This document shows, one piece after another, positions 43,968 to 56,700 of a stretch of 64,000 nucleotides of DNA. Location: NCBI GenBank assembly GCA_035048485.1, contig CM068583.1, positions 32,043,005-32,107,004 on the forward strand, written 5' to 3'. Under the pieces are notes generated by a model. The model was not told where the DNA came from. It saw only the letters and a program-made list of their open reading frames with translations, and did not search any database. Source of the stretch: Pteria penguin (Eukaryota > Mollusca > Bivalvia > Pterioida > Pteriidae). How positions within the stretch are numbered: position 1 is the stretch's first letter; every line of letters begins with the position of its first letter. A program made the translations under genes and the position numbers.

Positions 43968-46900
43968 TTAATTGTCTATTATTTGACTTTGTGACTGATC
44001 TATTTCATCTATCAAATACTCTGCGAGTCGTTTCATAGTGGGAGTTTCCTGTAGCATATCTGAAAAATAGAATACAAAATGAATCTCAACATACAAGAGC
44101 ATCTGTAAAGCCAGAAGCTTCATAAAATACATGTATATATGCTTGGTCTGTGAACCAACTATATTTTTCTTAGATTTTTATATAAAGTTAATAGAGACAT
44201 TCAATAAATAGAAGCAGTCAAAAGTTCAGATTTCATTTAGCATGATTTCTTAATTTCAGTTTATTTGATATATGAATATAAAATGGACTTGAAACAACAA
44301 AATCATAAAATTTATAAAATGGATAAAAATCAAAGGAAATTTCCATCAATGAAATTTGATGTATCAGAAATCATATCAATCAATGTATTTCTCGTTATTG
44401 GTATCAAAGTTACTGAAAAATAAATCAAGAAAATGATATCAAACTATTGCTCATAAAAAATTCTATATTAAAATCAAAATTATAAACTTACTTTCCACTA
44501 ATGACAATGGATGCTTTCCTCCACCATGAGCTAGAAAATGTCTTCTATACTGCTCTCCCATGTCCCTTATTATATGAAAAATAAATGTCTCATACTAAAA
44601 TCACTGTGGCTGAAATTTTGTACAAACTTCATATTATGGTAAGTAAGATGAAAACATAACAAATATTTGTTTTGATTTCTTAGTTTAATTCCCTCTGTGT
44701 TCTTACACTTGTTGTATTTACATGCACTGTTTTACACAAGATTATGGCTGGGTGTATTGTCCGTTATATGAAACAAAAAATCATGAAATATTTTCACACA
44801 ATACAAAGATACAAAAGTTACAGTTTCATGATAATAATACATCTCTGAAATGGAAATAATACTTTTTAATATCATTTATCAATGTAATGAACTGTAGAAA
44901 TACATGAATGATATTATCTATATGTCTATAGCTTTTACCTATTGAATGGATCATCCATGAAATACTTCTGCCATATAGATGTCGCCACAGACCTAGCCAT
45001 CAAGTAGGAGTAATATTTAGCGCCATAACCAACCAGATGGTTAAACCTCAGATACCAAGCCTAAGAAAATATGAACTTAGAAAATTCATACAAGCAACAG
45101 TACATTCTAAGGTTAAGATTTTAAGTAATGTGTAGTCAAATGTCTAATATAGCTGCATTGTATTACATATACATGTAGTTTAACAAATGCATGTATAACA
45201 AAGTACATATAAATACTATGATTATACTTAAATTCTTTCTTACGAGTTTTATTGATACTTAAAGGGCTGCTCTGAATCTCACTGTACCCTCTCTTTTCTG
45301 TTAGTCTGGTTTTAATATTTAAGGCTGGAACAACTGGGATGATATGCTATTGTACCTTCCAATAATCAAGAAATGCACTGAATTCAGTATATTCCACTAC
45401 AACTTCTTCATTGGAAAGTACAATAAAAATAAATCCTTTACAGACAAAGTGCTTTAAATAAGTACTGTGACTAGAGTGTAGAAGGGAATTCATATGCTGC
45501 CTTCTATTCATTATTAAAAAGTTGATTTCTACAAGACAAACAGTGAGATTGACACATCCTACGAGACAGATGGTGAGATAGATGCATACTACCAGACAGA
45601 CAGTCAGACAGACAGCTCCTGCCTTACAGCAGGGGCCAGTTGTTCGAAACTTTAACCACTGGTTAAGCTAACCAGTGGTTAAAGTTTGAGAGACAGTTAA
45701 TTTTATTTATAAGATTTCTTTATGAAAATCTTAAATTACTTTACAAAGCTTGTTTCATATGCTGCAAATCAGTACATAGACTATGACTTAAAGTCTTCTC
45801 ATTTCAAAGATATAGTTAGATGAAATTTAACCATTGGTTAGCTTAACCAGTGGTTAAAGTTTTGAACAACTAGCCCCAGATGATTAGATAGATGCATCCT
45901 ACAAGACAGATAGATGTGTCCTACCAGACAGACACTCAGACAGACATTTCCTACCAGACAAACAATCAGATAGATACTTCCTACCAGACAGACTGTCAGA
46001 TGTATGCCTTCTAACAGACAGACACATAGACAGACACTCCCTACCAGACAAACAGTCAGTTAGACACCTTCAACCAAACAGACAGTCAGATAGATGCCTT
46101 CAACCAAACAGATGGTCTGACAGAAACTCAGATAATTGTCTCTTACCACACAGACAGTCAGATAGACACCTCCAACCAGACAGACAATTAAATAGACGCA
46201 TCCTACCACAAAAACAGTCAGACAGATGCCTCTAACCAGACAGATGGTCAGATAGACACATCCTACCACACAGATTCTGAGATAGATGTATCCTACCACA
46301 CAACAGTCAGATAGATGTTTTCAATCAGACAGATGGTCAGAAAGACACATCCTACCACACAGACACTCAGATATATGTCTCCTACCACACAGACACTCAG
46401 ATATATGTCTCCTACCACACAACAGTCAGACAGACACCTCCTGCCACAAAGACAGCCAGATGCGTTCTACCACACAGATGGTCAGACAGATGCATCCTAC
46501 CAGAAAGACAGACAGTCAGATTGGCATGGCACATTATGACAGTCTTCAGTCTGTGTCAGTAAGGTTTGCAAGAATTCATGAATATAATGTAATACATGAA
46601 TTTAATCTTTATGTCTTACCGTGCCTTCTACATAAGGAATACTGTAATAATTATTCTGGATCTCTGCTAAAAGCTCTTGAAGGGGTTTACCATTTGAATG
46701 CTCAGTGTGAAATTTATGATTCAAAACTGAATAAAATACTTGAAGTTGAGTTTCCTGAAATGTAATAGAAAAATAAATATATTACTACTACATAAAATTT
46801 CAATGAACATGGATCGATAGATTGGAAATAAATCTGGCCCACCATTTCTAATATACCATTTTTCCATCTTATCATTAAGCAATAGACTATACAAAGTTTT

Positions 46901-49900
46901 TGATTAAATTGTCTTAAATATTGAAGAAAAAAAATAATCATGTGACTATGTACAAATATTGTTGTTTGTATTACAGAATTTAAATCATTAAAAATCATAA
47001 TGCTAACATGAGTAGATATCACTGTTTTCCTGTTAACTTGTTATCCTTTAGTTTGAAAGAGTCTTCACGAATTTTGTTCACATTACATTTACGATTTTAT
47101 CATAATAGAAGCAAAACTTAGAAATGACTAGTTGTTGTCCTAAGTCAGTGCACAAATGTAATTGAATGAATAAAGCTGGTTTACTTTTGATACATATAGT
47201 GTAAAAAAAAAGTGAGTTTCTCTACAGAAAGTTCTAAATCATGTTATATTTTTGATTAGTGAATGGTTATGTGGGGTTTAATGTTAATTTCATATTTTTC
47301 AGAAGACAAAGCATTAAAGTAATATCAGGCTAGCCAAGGAAGGAACTCAGATTCCCTGCCTTCAATGCTTGTATTGACTTCCGTAGGGCCTGCTTAGCTC
47401 AATCAGTAAGATGCTTGGTTTATAATCGAAATGTCAAAAGTTGGAGTCTTGCTCATCCAGGTGTATTGACTTTTGGATGAGACAATGATAACCATGGTCC
47501 ATTTTATGAAAACCAAGGTCCATGTCATGAAAACCAAGGTCCATGTCATGAAAGACATGTCATATATACCATCCTACATTGCTTTTGGTGGATCATTTAC
47601 AAAAGTCTAAGTTTTTGTGCATTGCATCAGTAAGATGCCTTCACTATATAAATGCAATAATCATGGCCTTATGTAAAAAAAAAAAATAAAACAAACAAAC
47701 CAAATATATTATATTTAAACTGCTGTGTACATTGACAGTACTTATACAACAGGAAGCTGTTATTCCAATCTTTGATATAGCAGAAAAGTGTGGTTCTCAG
47801 TAATGTGAAGGTTTTCATTCTGCAGTTTATATTCCCTTACCATGTATAAAATTATATCTAAATTGCCATTCCCTAAAAGTAATTAATTGGGCATGGAAAT
47901 AAAATGTTAGTTTTTGGTGATATAAATCTGTATCATATTAAATGGCAGATGATGACATAATATTACCAGAGCTGAGAACATTTTCTTGGAGTTACATAGC
48001 TTCTGTATCTTTTCCATAGAGAGAGGTTCTCCAGTTTTGTAATGACGAGCAAAGGAACTGATTACCTGTCAAAGAAAATATGCATTTGATAAAGAATCAT
48101 CAAGACTCATGCATCCTGTAAAGCTTACATGATCACTTACATACTTGTGCCACACTCATAACTTAGTCAAACACATCTTAAGAAGTCATGATTAGACTAT
48201 TTCCGAGTTATATCCAAACTACGGACATTGCATACTTTGGCGATATTTTATTTATGAAGTAATCATCTTATCTTTGGATAGATAATGTCAATGGCTCTAC
48301 CATGTATGACGTCACAATAAGTTGTCTGTAGTCTGACCTGTTAAATCTATGTTTTTAATGGTCCTTTTCGGTTACTTGAAACTAGCCTATTCCATTTCAG
48401 TCCTGATGAAAAAATATGTTGCTACCTTTAACCGACTAAACGATACATCTCGAACATGAAGTTAATAAAACCTTGTTGAAGAACAGGTCATAAATTCAAA
48501 ACCCCCTCTAAACTTGAGGTAGTCATGCAGTCCAAAAACATTCCTGTAAATTAACATCACAGTAATTTAAAAAAAAAATCAGACCTATTGAAACTCAAAG
48601 TAATTTGGACGGTACCTTACACTTTGAGTAAAGAAAATACCATTTTATGGTAAGAAGTCAAAGTCTTTGCCTCAGGCAAGTTTAAAATAAGGACATAATC
48701 ACAAAGAAGTTATCAAAATTTCAGAATATAAAGTGTTTTACTTGCATGATCAGTAAGTTTAACTATGTGTCCATGTCATAAAAATGTGATATAATGGTAA
48801 CCAATATCTTTTTCACTTCAAATTGCTTTCATATCCAGAAATTACTTTTTTATTGAAAATGATTTTCAGTACGTACACGTGGATCAGAAGCAAAATATTC
48901 CATCAAAATGGATGGTATTTCTGCAAAATCTGTGGAGCATCGTGTTCCTGAAATTATAAAAGCATATGTGATTTTAAACTAAAGTACAACCAACTTCAGC
49001 GACATAAATCTTTCCAAAATCTCTCCTACATTGTTTATGGGCATTGGTGGCTGGGCAGGATAAAGCACCACACAGAAATAACGACTGTAGCCTCCAACCT
49101 CTATTACAGCATGGGTAGATTCAGTCTCTATCACAGCAGGGGTAGATTCAAAGTCCTGGTAAGTAAAATTTGTTCTATCTAAATCACTAAGCAATGTATG
49201 CCACTATATAGGTAAAATAATCCTGAAATGGAGTCTGTATCAATGCCATACAATGTTCATTGAACCATTTTTGGCAAGAGAGATTAATCCTAATTCAGTT
49301 TTAAAAAGGAACAATTCAGAAATATTAGCCATCTATGTAGTATAAAACAAAGTCACAAATACAGGACTTTGGTGATACTCATCAGTGATTTTATTTAAGT
49401 GATGAGTTGGGCACTCTAAGCATTCTATGTGCAATATGATATAAATTTGTACTGCTGTGATTTTCATTTTCTATAATTAAAATGTAATTATAGATACCAT
49501 AATACAAACAAATGTCCTCTTGCACTTTCTTTTACAAAATTTTCTTGTTATGGTTGTACCCTATTGTATATACTTGCCTATAAGTCGGATACATGTATTT
49601 GGGAGAAAAATATTGTAGTCGAAATGCACAACCGACTTATAGGCATGATACTACACGAGAGGAAAAAATCTGACCTTGATTTGAAGTTAGACTTTGACGT
49701 TGATGAACGGACATACAGGCATCACATATTATATGTAGTACATGCGATATTCCCCAGTCATTAAGTACTTTTAAAGACGATTTTATGACAATTAAATGCA
49801 GACTGCATGGCCAACAGTTTCTATACATAAAGCTGCTGTATATGGGTGCTTCGTTGTTTATTTGATCCAGTTCAATACAGTTTACAAACTGATTAAGTGT

Positions 49901-52900
49901 GTAGAAGTGAAAATTTAACGAGCCGTAACAAAAGGCAAACAGAACCTTATGGAGAAAGTTTAATGACCCTGGCGAGATAGCCATTAATTAAATAACATAA
50001 CACAGAATCCACTAGTACTGAAGACGAGGACGAAGACATGTATGATGACATTCCTTTGTGGGAACTACAGATTAAATTGCTGTTTGATGATGATAATGAT
50101 AATGGTTTGAAGAGTTTGAAGGCTGGTGTCCAGAATATGCCTGTTCAAAGTAAATGCCCTTTTTCACGGCTAAAAGCTGTCGTTTTCATGGTAAAAAATG
50201 ACTACTATATTATTAAAAAAGAAGCCATACATAACTGAAAGCAATTTAAATGCCCTACAATTAAATATGTCATTTAAATCTCCCTGTATTGTTATGTATA
50301 CACGAGTGATACCACACGATCATCAGAGCGGAAAGGCTCCCAAGCCATTTATTGAAAGTCATTGAAAAGATGCCATAAGCAAATACAAGCCTTTGTACCG
50401 GTACATTGAAAATTTAGAACCGACTTATAGGCGAGTCAATGACAAATTCCAAATTTTCAAGCCCGAAATGTACCGACCGACTTATAGGGGAAGCGACTTA
50501 TAGGTGCGTATATACGGTATTAATACCATGCCGCAAATTGGATGCCTAATATTTCACGAAAACTATGTAAAATTCTCTAAAGTCCCATATTTCTTGTTTT
50601 CTAGTTTTCTATAAGGGTTTCCTTTTATATATCCACCATGCAAATATATTGTCAATGTAAGACTCTTATCATTTTTTCTTTGTACTTCTAAGAATAAAAA
50701 GGCTAATTGGGGATGAATATGAAGGTGGAGGAAAGCATACCTGTAACATGCTGATACTTTGTTCTACCTAACATAGAATGCATAGCATGACCAAATTCAT
50801 GAAATAAGTTCTCCACCATGTCAGGGGTTAGTAAAGAAGGCATGTAAGCCATTGGACGAGGTAATGTCAGCTTCAGCACCACCATGGGATTCTGGTAACT
50901 TCCATCTGCTAACTCTCTTCCTCCTCGTATTAAGAAATGGCAATCCTGATGAAAACAAATAAAACCATACCTAAAAATGACCATGTATGACATTGGGTAA
51001 GGCATCAATAATATTTTGTAACTTCACTAGTTAAAATGATTTCTCAACAATGTCACCTCATGTGTTAGATGATACTTTTAAAATATGTCAGTGCTCTGCA
51101 ATTTATACTCTTTTGCTCTTCCATATTTGGGATGATACTAAGAATTAATCAACTGGGGTCCAACTCACAGTATTCAATCTTCTAGTGCATATTATTTTAA
51201 CTACTGTGACCATAAAAGTTCATTGTCCCTTACTTTCCCTTGATTTTACATAAGTCTCCATAGAAATAGTTTAAGTGACAATATTATGTGCCTGATTCCA
51301 AAGGGTAGATAACTCTTTGTTACAAAAAGACCAAAAATGCTGATGACAGGTAAAGAGCCCAGATAAAAACAGTATTCATCAAAAGGTAAATTCAAGTGAG
51401 AATATTCTCATTCATACGACAAAAATTCATTGAAATGAAGGAGCTCTACCTGATCTGGCTTTCCAACTCTTTCATAGAAATCACAGTAAATATATCCCAG
51501 TACACCTTCCTGTTCATGTACCACTGCCTGAAGTATTGTATAGAAAAAAATGTATAACTTGAAAAATCACACAATGCATGTATAATACAGATTTATATTT
51601 CAAGATAAACTATTGAAAAACGCTTTTTCTTACATGTTAACAGAAAGCCTGAATAAACAAGATGAAGACATACATTAATTAAATGTTTTCTAGGTACATG
51701 TAATAAGGGTTTGAAGGGTGGCTAAAACTGATTTGAGGTTATATGTTAAAATAATATGTTTATATAAAAAATATTTTAATATTTTACAAGAACAAGAAAT
51801 CCCTAGACATGGTATGGCCAGATTGCAAATCCAATTCAAAACAAGGTCAAGATCACATGGTCAAAAGTCATGGTATTATTTGAAAGCTCTATTCATAAAG
51901 AACCTATGTTTGAAGTATCAAAGCCATACCCCTATAGATTCAAAAGATATAGTCAAAATTAAAGTTTTTTTAAGTAGGTCAAAGTCCATGGTCAAGGTCA
52001 CAAGGTCAAAAGTCATGGCACAATTTGAAAACTCTGGTAAAGAACTTCTGTCTGAAGTATATGTTTATACTCCTCTTAGTTGCTTAGATTTTGCTTCAAC
52101 CAGAAACTTAACCAATCTATTGATTTACAATCCATTCAATAAAATTACATTTGTTTTTCAGTGCAGGATTTCCTGTTTTTGAAAAAACCCAAATAACACT
52201 AGTAGTACTATTAGAGCTCTATCTATTTTATTTATGAAATTATCTCCTAATATGAATGATTTATTATACCAGAATATGATCATTCTAGTTATCATAAAAC
52301 AATGTAACATGAGCTTCCTATGCATTTGTTATTGATATCATAAGCTTTGTTTGATAATTGTAAAATTGAGAAATCCTTTTATCTGGTAAACAACTTACCA
52401 ATTTATAAACGTCAGGAGCCCAAACTTCTCCAGGCTCTAGTTTAACTGACTGGAGTGTTACTCCAAAAAGATTACGAAACACATTGTTAAGACCTTCCAT
52501 ACAGCATCCCAAGGAGAAATAGGGGTATAATTCATCAGTGGCAAAGTCATTCCTGTACAGAGATGAAACATCTATAAAAAATATCAAATGACAAAGTATG
52601 ACCTTGTCATTGTTCTACCAAGATCCCCTGAGATAACAATTATTATTTACACCTCTGCTCTGTAAAGCTACATTTTCTTCCCTTACTTATGTTTATCAGT
52701 TATTATCATATATATTATTAACCTTGAATTATAACAGCATAAAGTAACTCTACCTTGGTCTCTTTTGTAACTTCCTTAAATTATTGAGGCAACTTTCTAT
52801 TTATTATTTCTAGTTTTTTATTTTTAATACACTTGAGTTAATACACTTACTGCTTCTGCCTCCCAAGAGCCATATAATATGAGGGATCCCAAGGCCTGAT

Positions 52901-53699
52901 TTCCTGTAATAGAACACAATTCTCAATGAAACATATCTAGATATGACATTTCTTCCTACAAAATTACAGGTTTCTCTTTGCAAGCTCAATATAAATTTCA
53001 AAATTGATTACTTTTAATATGATTTATTTACAGTCATATTCTCTCTAAATTCTCAAAAAGTACGAATAACTTACAATAAATACATGTACTAAAAATTTAC
53101 ATTAACTTTTGCATAATCATCTAAGTTTACCAAGTTTCAGTGGCGGATTTAGGGGGTTTGAGGGGGTTCCGAAAACCCCCTCAGATACCAAAAATCTTTA
53201 AAATAAGCATAAACAGCGGCCAATTTCTTGAAAATTTGGGATTAAAAAAATCCCTAACCCTGCAAAAAATCTCCCCGGACAAGCTTCTGCCAGTGAGTTT
53301 ACTTTGCAAAAAGTCAGTGCCACATCATTTCTAGTCTGAACTAGAACTGTCCTAACGAGACAAATACCCCCCGTGGCACCAAAATTCAAAATAGGGCATA
53401 AGCTATATATATGACCAATATTTAAGTTTTTGAGAAGAAGGTGAAGGTCAAGGGGGTTGTGCAAATTCTTCTTGTATCAGTGCACAGGACTTGTCATACA
53501 GAATACACACATGTAAAATGGACTCCCTATCTCTCTATGACTATACTTTACCGTCAAAGTTTTTTCCAAAAAAAGTCAAATGTCAGGCCAAGGTCACAAG
53601 GTCAAAATGCTAGTACTGGCTGAAAGGTCTTTCCACAAGGAATACACATAAATTATGTAGTATGAAGGTCCCATCTCTTTTCTTTCAAAAGTTATGGCT

Positions 53700-53730
<31 letters not shown>

Positions 53731-56700
53731 ATCAAGACAAAGGTCACAAGGTCGAAAATGTAGGTATCAACAGAAAGGTCTTGCCACAAGGAATACACAT
53801 GTTTAGTATGAAGGTCCCATCTCTTAACTTTCAAAAGTTATGGCTAAGGTTAAAGTTTTTAAAAGGTAAGTCAAATGTCAAGGCCAAGGTAACAAGGTCA
53901 AAAATTTTGGTACCAAAAGAAAGATCTTGCCACAAAGAATATACATGTGTAGTATTAATACCCAGCCTCTTTTGGTTCAAAAGTTATGGCTAAGGTTAAA
54001 GTTTTTATAAAGTAGGTCAAATGTCAAGGCCAAGGTAACAAGGTCAAAAACTTTGGTACCAAAAGAAAGGTCTTGCCACAAGGAATATACATGTAAAGTA
54101 TGAATACCCAGTCTCTTTGTTTCAAAAGTTATGGTCAAGGTTAAAGTTTTCTGGACAGACGGACTGACAGACAGACGGACAAGGTGATTCCTATATACCC
54201 CCCCAAACTTCGTTTGCAGGGGGTATAATAAGAGTAATAGACACCATATTAGTACTGTCACTAATGAAGCTCTTACCAATAAGATATATTAAGATTCTAG
54301 AAGCAATACTTACACTGCTTCCTATGCCATGACTTTGCTTTAGTGATTTTATCACAGACAGATCTTTCTTTACTCTACATAATATCATTAGATAAATGCA
54401 TTGTTATTAAGGTATACAATATTATTTACAAACAATTTATAGAAAAACTTCACCAATACGCAAAGCTTAAACAAATAAATCCAATTTACTAGTAAAATCT
54501 TTCATACTTTGACAACAAAATCAAAGATGAAGCAAGCATTCTAAGAGTATTACTGAAGCAACATACACCCCTACTGGGTCTGGCGCCATAAACTGAGAAA
54601 ATACTTGTCATAATTCCAAATTCTTATGTTCAACAATGAATTTATAATTGGGATTTGGATGTTATTGAGTTTTATTCTATCAATAAATAGAATTAAACCA
54701 TTCTGTATAACAATTTATTTGAACATTTGATTAAGGAATAAATTAAAATGAAATAACTGACTTAAGTATATTCTCAGTTTATGGTACCAGACCCTGATGT
54801 CTGATCCTTGAGTAATATTCTAGAAAACATGTTTTACTACTTTTTTACTTTTTCGTTCAGAAAATGTGTTTCATTCATTGTGAAGGACATAATCAAAATA
54901 TGAAGACCAGTTTCTCATCTACCATTCTAATTACTATGTTGATTAACTTATGGGACAGTCATTACAATACAATGTACTTTATTTCTTGGATCTAACTAGA
55001 AGTAACACTGTTTCTATATCTCACCTTGAATGTAATTTTTCTGACAATGTATCTAGGAACTCCATTACATTCTCTGCAGGTATAAAATAAAAATAAAAGA
55101 TTTATTTTAATTATTGATATAAAAATATGCATTTACTCATTACAATAATATAACAAAAATCAATGTATTGAAAACATATAAACTGAAGGAGTATGAGAAT
55201 ATGGTTTTTCAGCTTATATTCTTAGAAAATATATCCAAATATATTCACAGTCCAAAATATATATAGTGAAAAACTATACCCTTGTTAGCAATTATTATAA
55301 AAATGAAAGTAAAGGCAAATAGCCCGAAGCCTTGAACCTTATTCTTGTTTCAAAAAACTTCAACAGCAGAAAATACATATACATGTAAAAACATGCTTAT
55401 AGTTCAAAACCCATAACAGCAAAGATTAAAGTTGGTGAGAGATAGGCAAACAAACAAAGATAGACAGACCAAAACAATATGCCACAAAACAGAAAATTCA
55501 ACCGGACTGAGAAAAAGTTATGATCCACTGCGAAAATATAAAAGATATGTACAAAGCCTTTACACAATATACAGATGTGCATACCTGGACTCTCAGCCAT
55601 GGAGTATTTCAGGGCTCGGTGGGCAAACGAGGGAAACCCTGTTAGTTTAGCAAAAGCATGTCTTGCTGCCAGTAATCCATTCAATACTGCTGATTGTTGT
55701 TCCTGGGGATACAGGTAAATACGATATGCAGCTTCACGTACCTAGAGAACAAGGTATGATTCTTTAGATAACAAATTTCATTTCTCAGTTTTATACCCAT
55801 ATCAATATTGTAATTTCGTTATTTTCTGTCAAGTTGCAAATTTGTAATTTTCATCAATGTCCTTTATGACTTTTCACTTGTGTTTCAAACACATATACAT
55901 AAAACAATTTTTGTATTGAAAAATATAAATACCAAAGTTTAAATCTGAATACCAAACAAATGTTTAATGCTAAAGTAATTGATTTTTGAGGCAACCACCA
56001 TATAAAGCCTATTTAACTGCATTATCAGAGATATTTTTCTATGTGTCAAGAAGTAAAAATATGATGGTCATTGTGGTTACGTGTAACATTGACTCTGATT
56101 GGGCAATCTCTGGTGACCTAGTTATCAAAGTGTCAAACTCAAAATGTTCCTTTTTTCTGATAAATGTTGCAAGTTTCATAAAAATTTTTGTTTCTATTTA
56201 ACAAATTAAATATTAAGAAATTAAGACATTAATAGTTTACTTTTCTACGGAGGTACAGAAGCAAAACTGATTTACAAAAAAAAAGGATCATACAAATTTG
56301 TAAATTGGTTTTACTTCCTTACCTCCATAGAAAAATAAATCATTAATGTTGTTCCTTAAATAATTCATAACACTGCCAGCTTTTGTCTGGCCATTTTTAT
56401 AACAACTGCTGCAGCGTCTGTTGTAACAATCCTACAACTAATCACACCAAATATGTGTATAAAAGTTTTCTTTCATAATTTTCCACTTTTGTTTCTTATA
56501 TGACAATTTTTCTCATACAGAGAAATCACCATTTTTTCATGTAAAAAACTTGACACTAAAAACATTAAAGTGTTTTACAGTGTATGATAATGAAAAGAAT
56601 GATGGTATTCAAACAATTATGGTAATTTTCTTTCACTAACATGTATAAATCAATACATATGTACATCTGCTATGCTGTGAAAAATTTTAAGTCAATTTTC

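Noticed and set aside
46060..46765. ORFs on both strands (up to 159 residues) near 46.3 kb
   Set aside because: Most of their length is translated minisatellite; the real coding here is MIPEP exon 16 on the minus strand at 46620-46754.
54191..54388. Minus-strand ORF starting [15 protein letters not shown]
   Set aside because: Only its middle is coding: it is MIPEP exon 9 (54314-54374) plus flanking intron.
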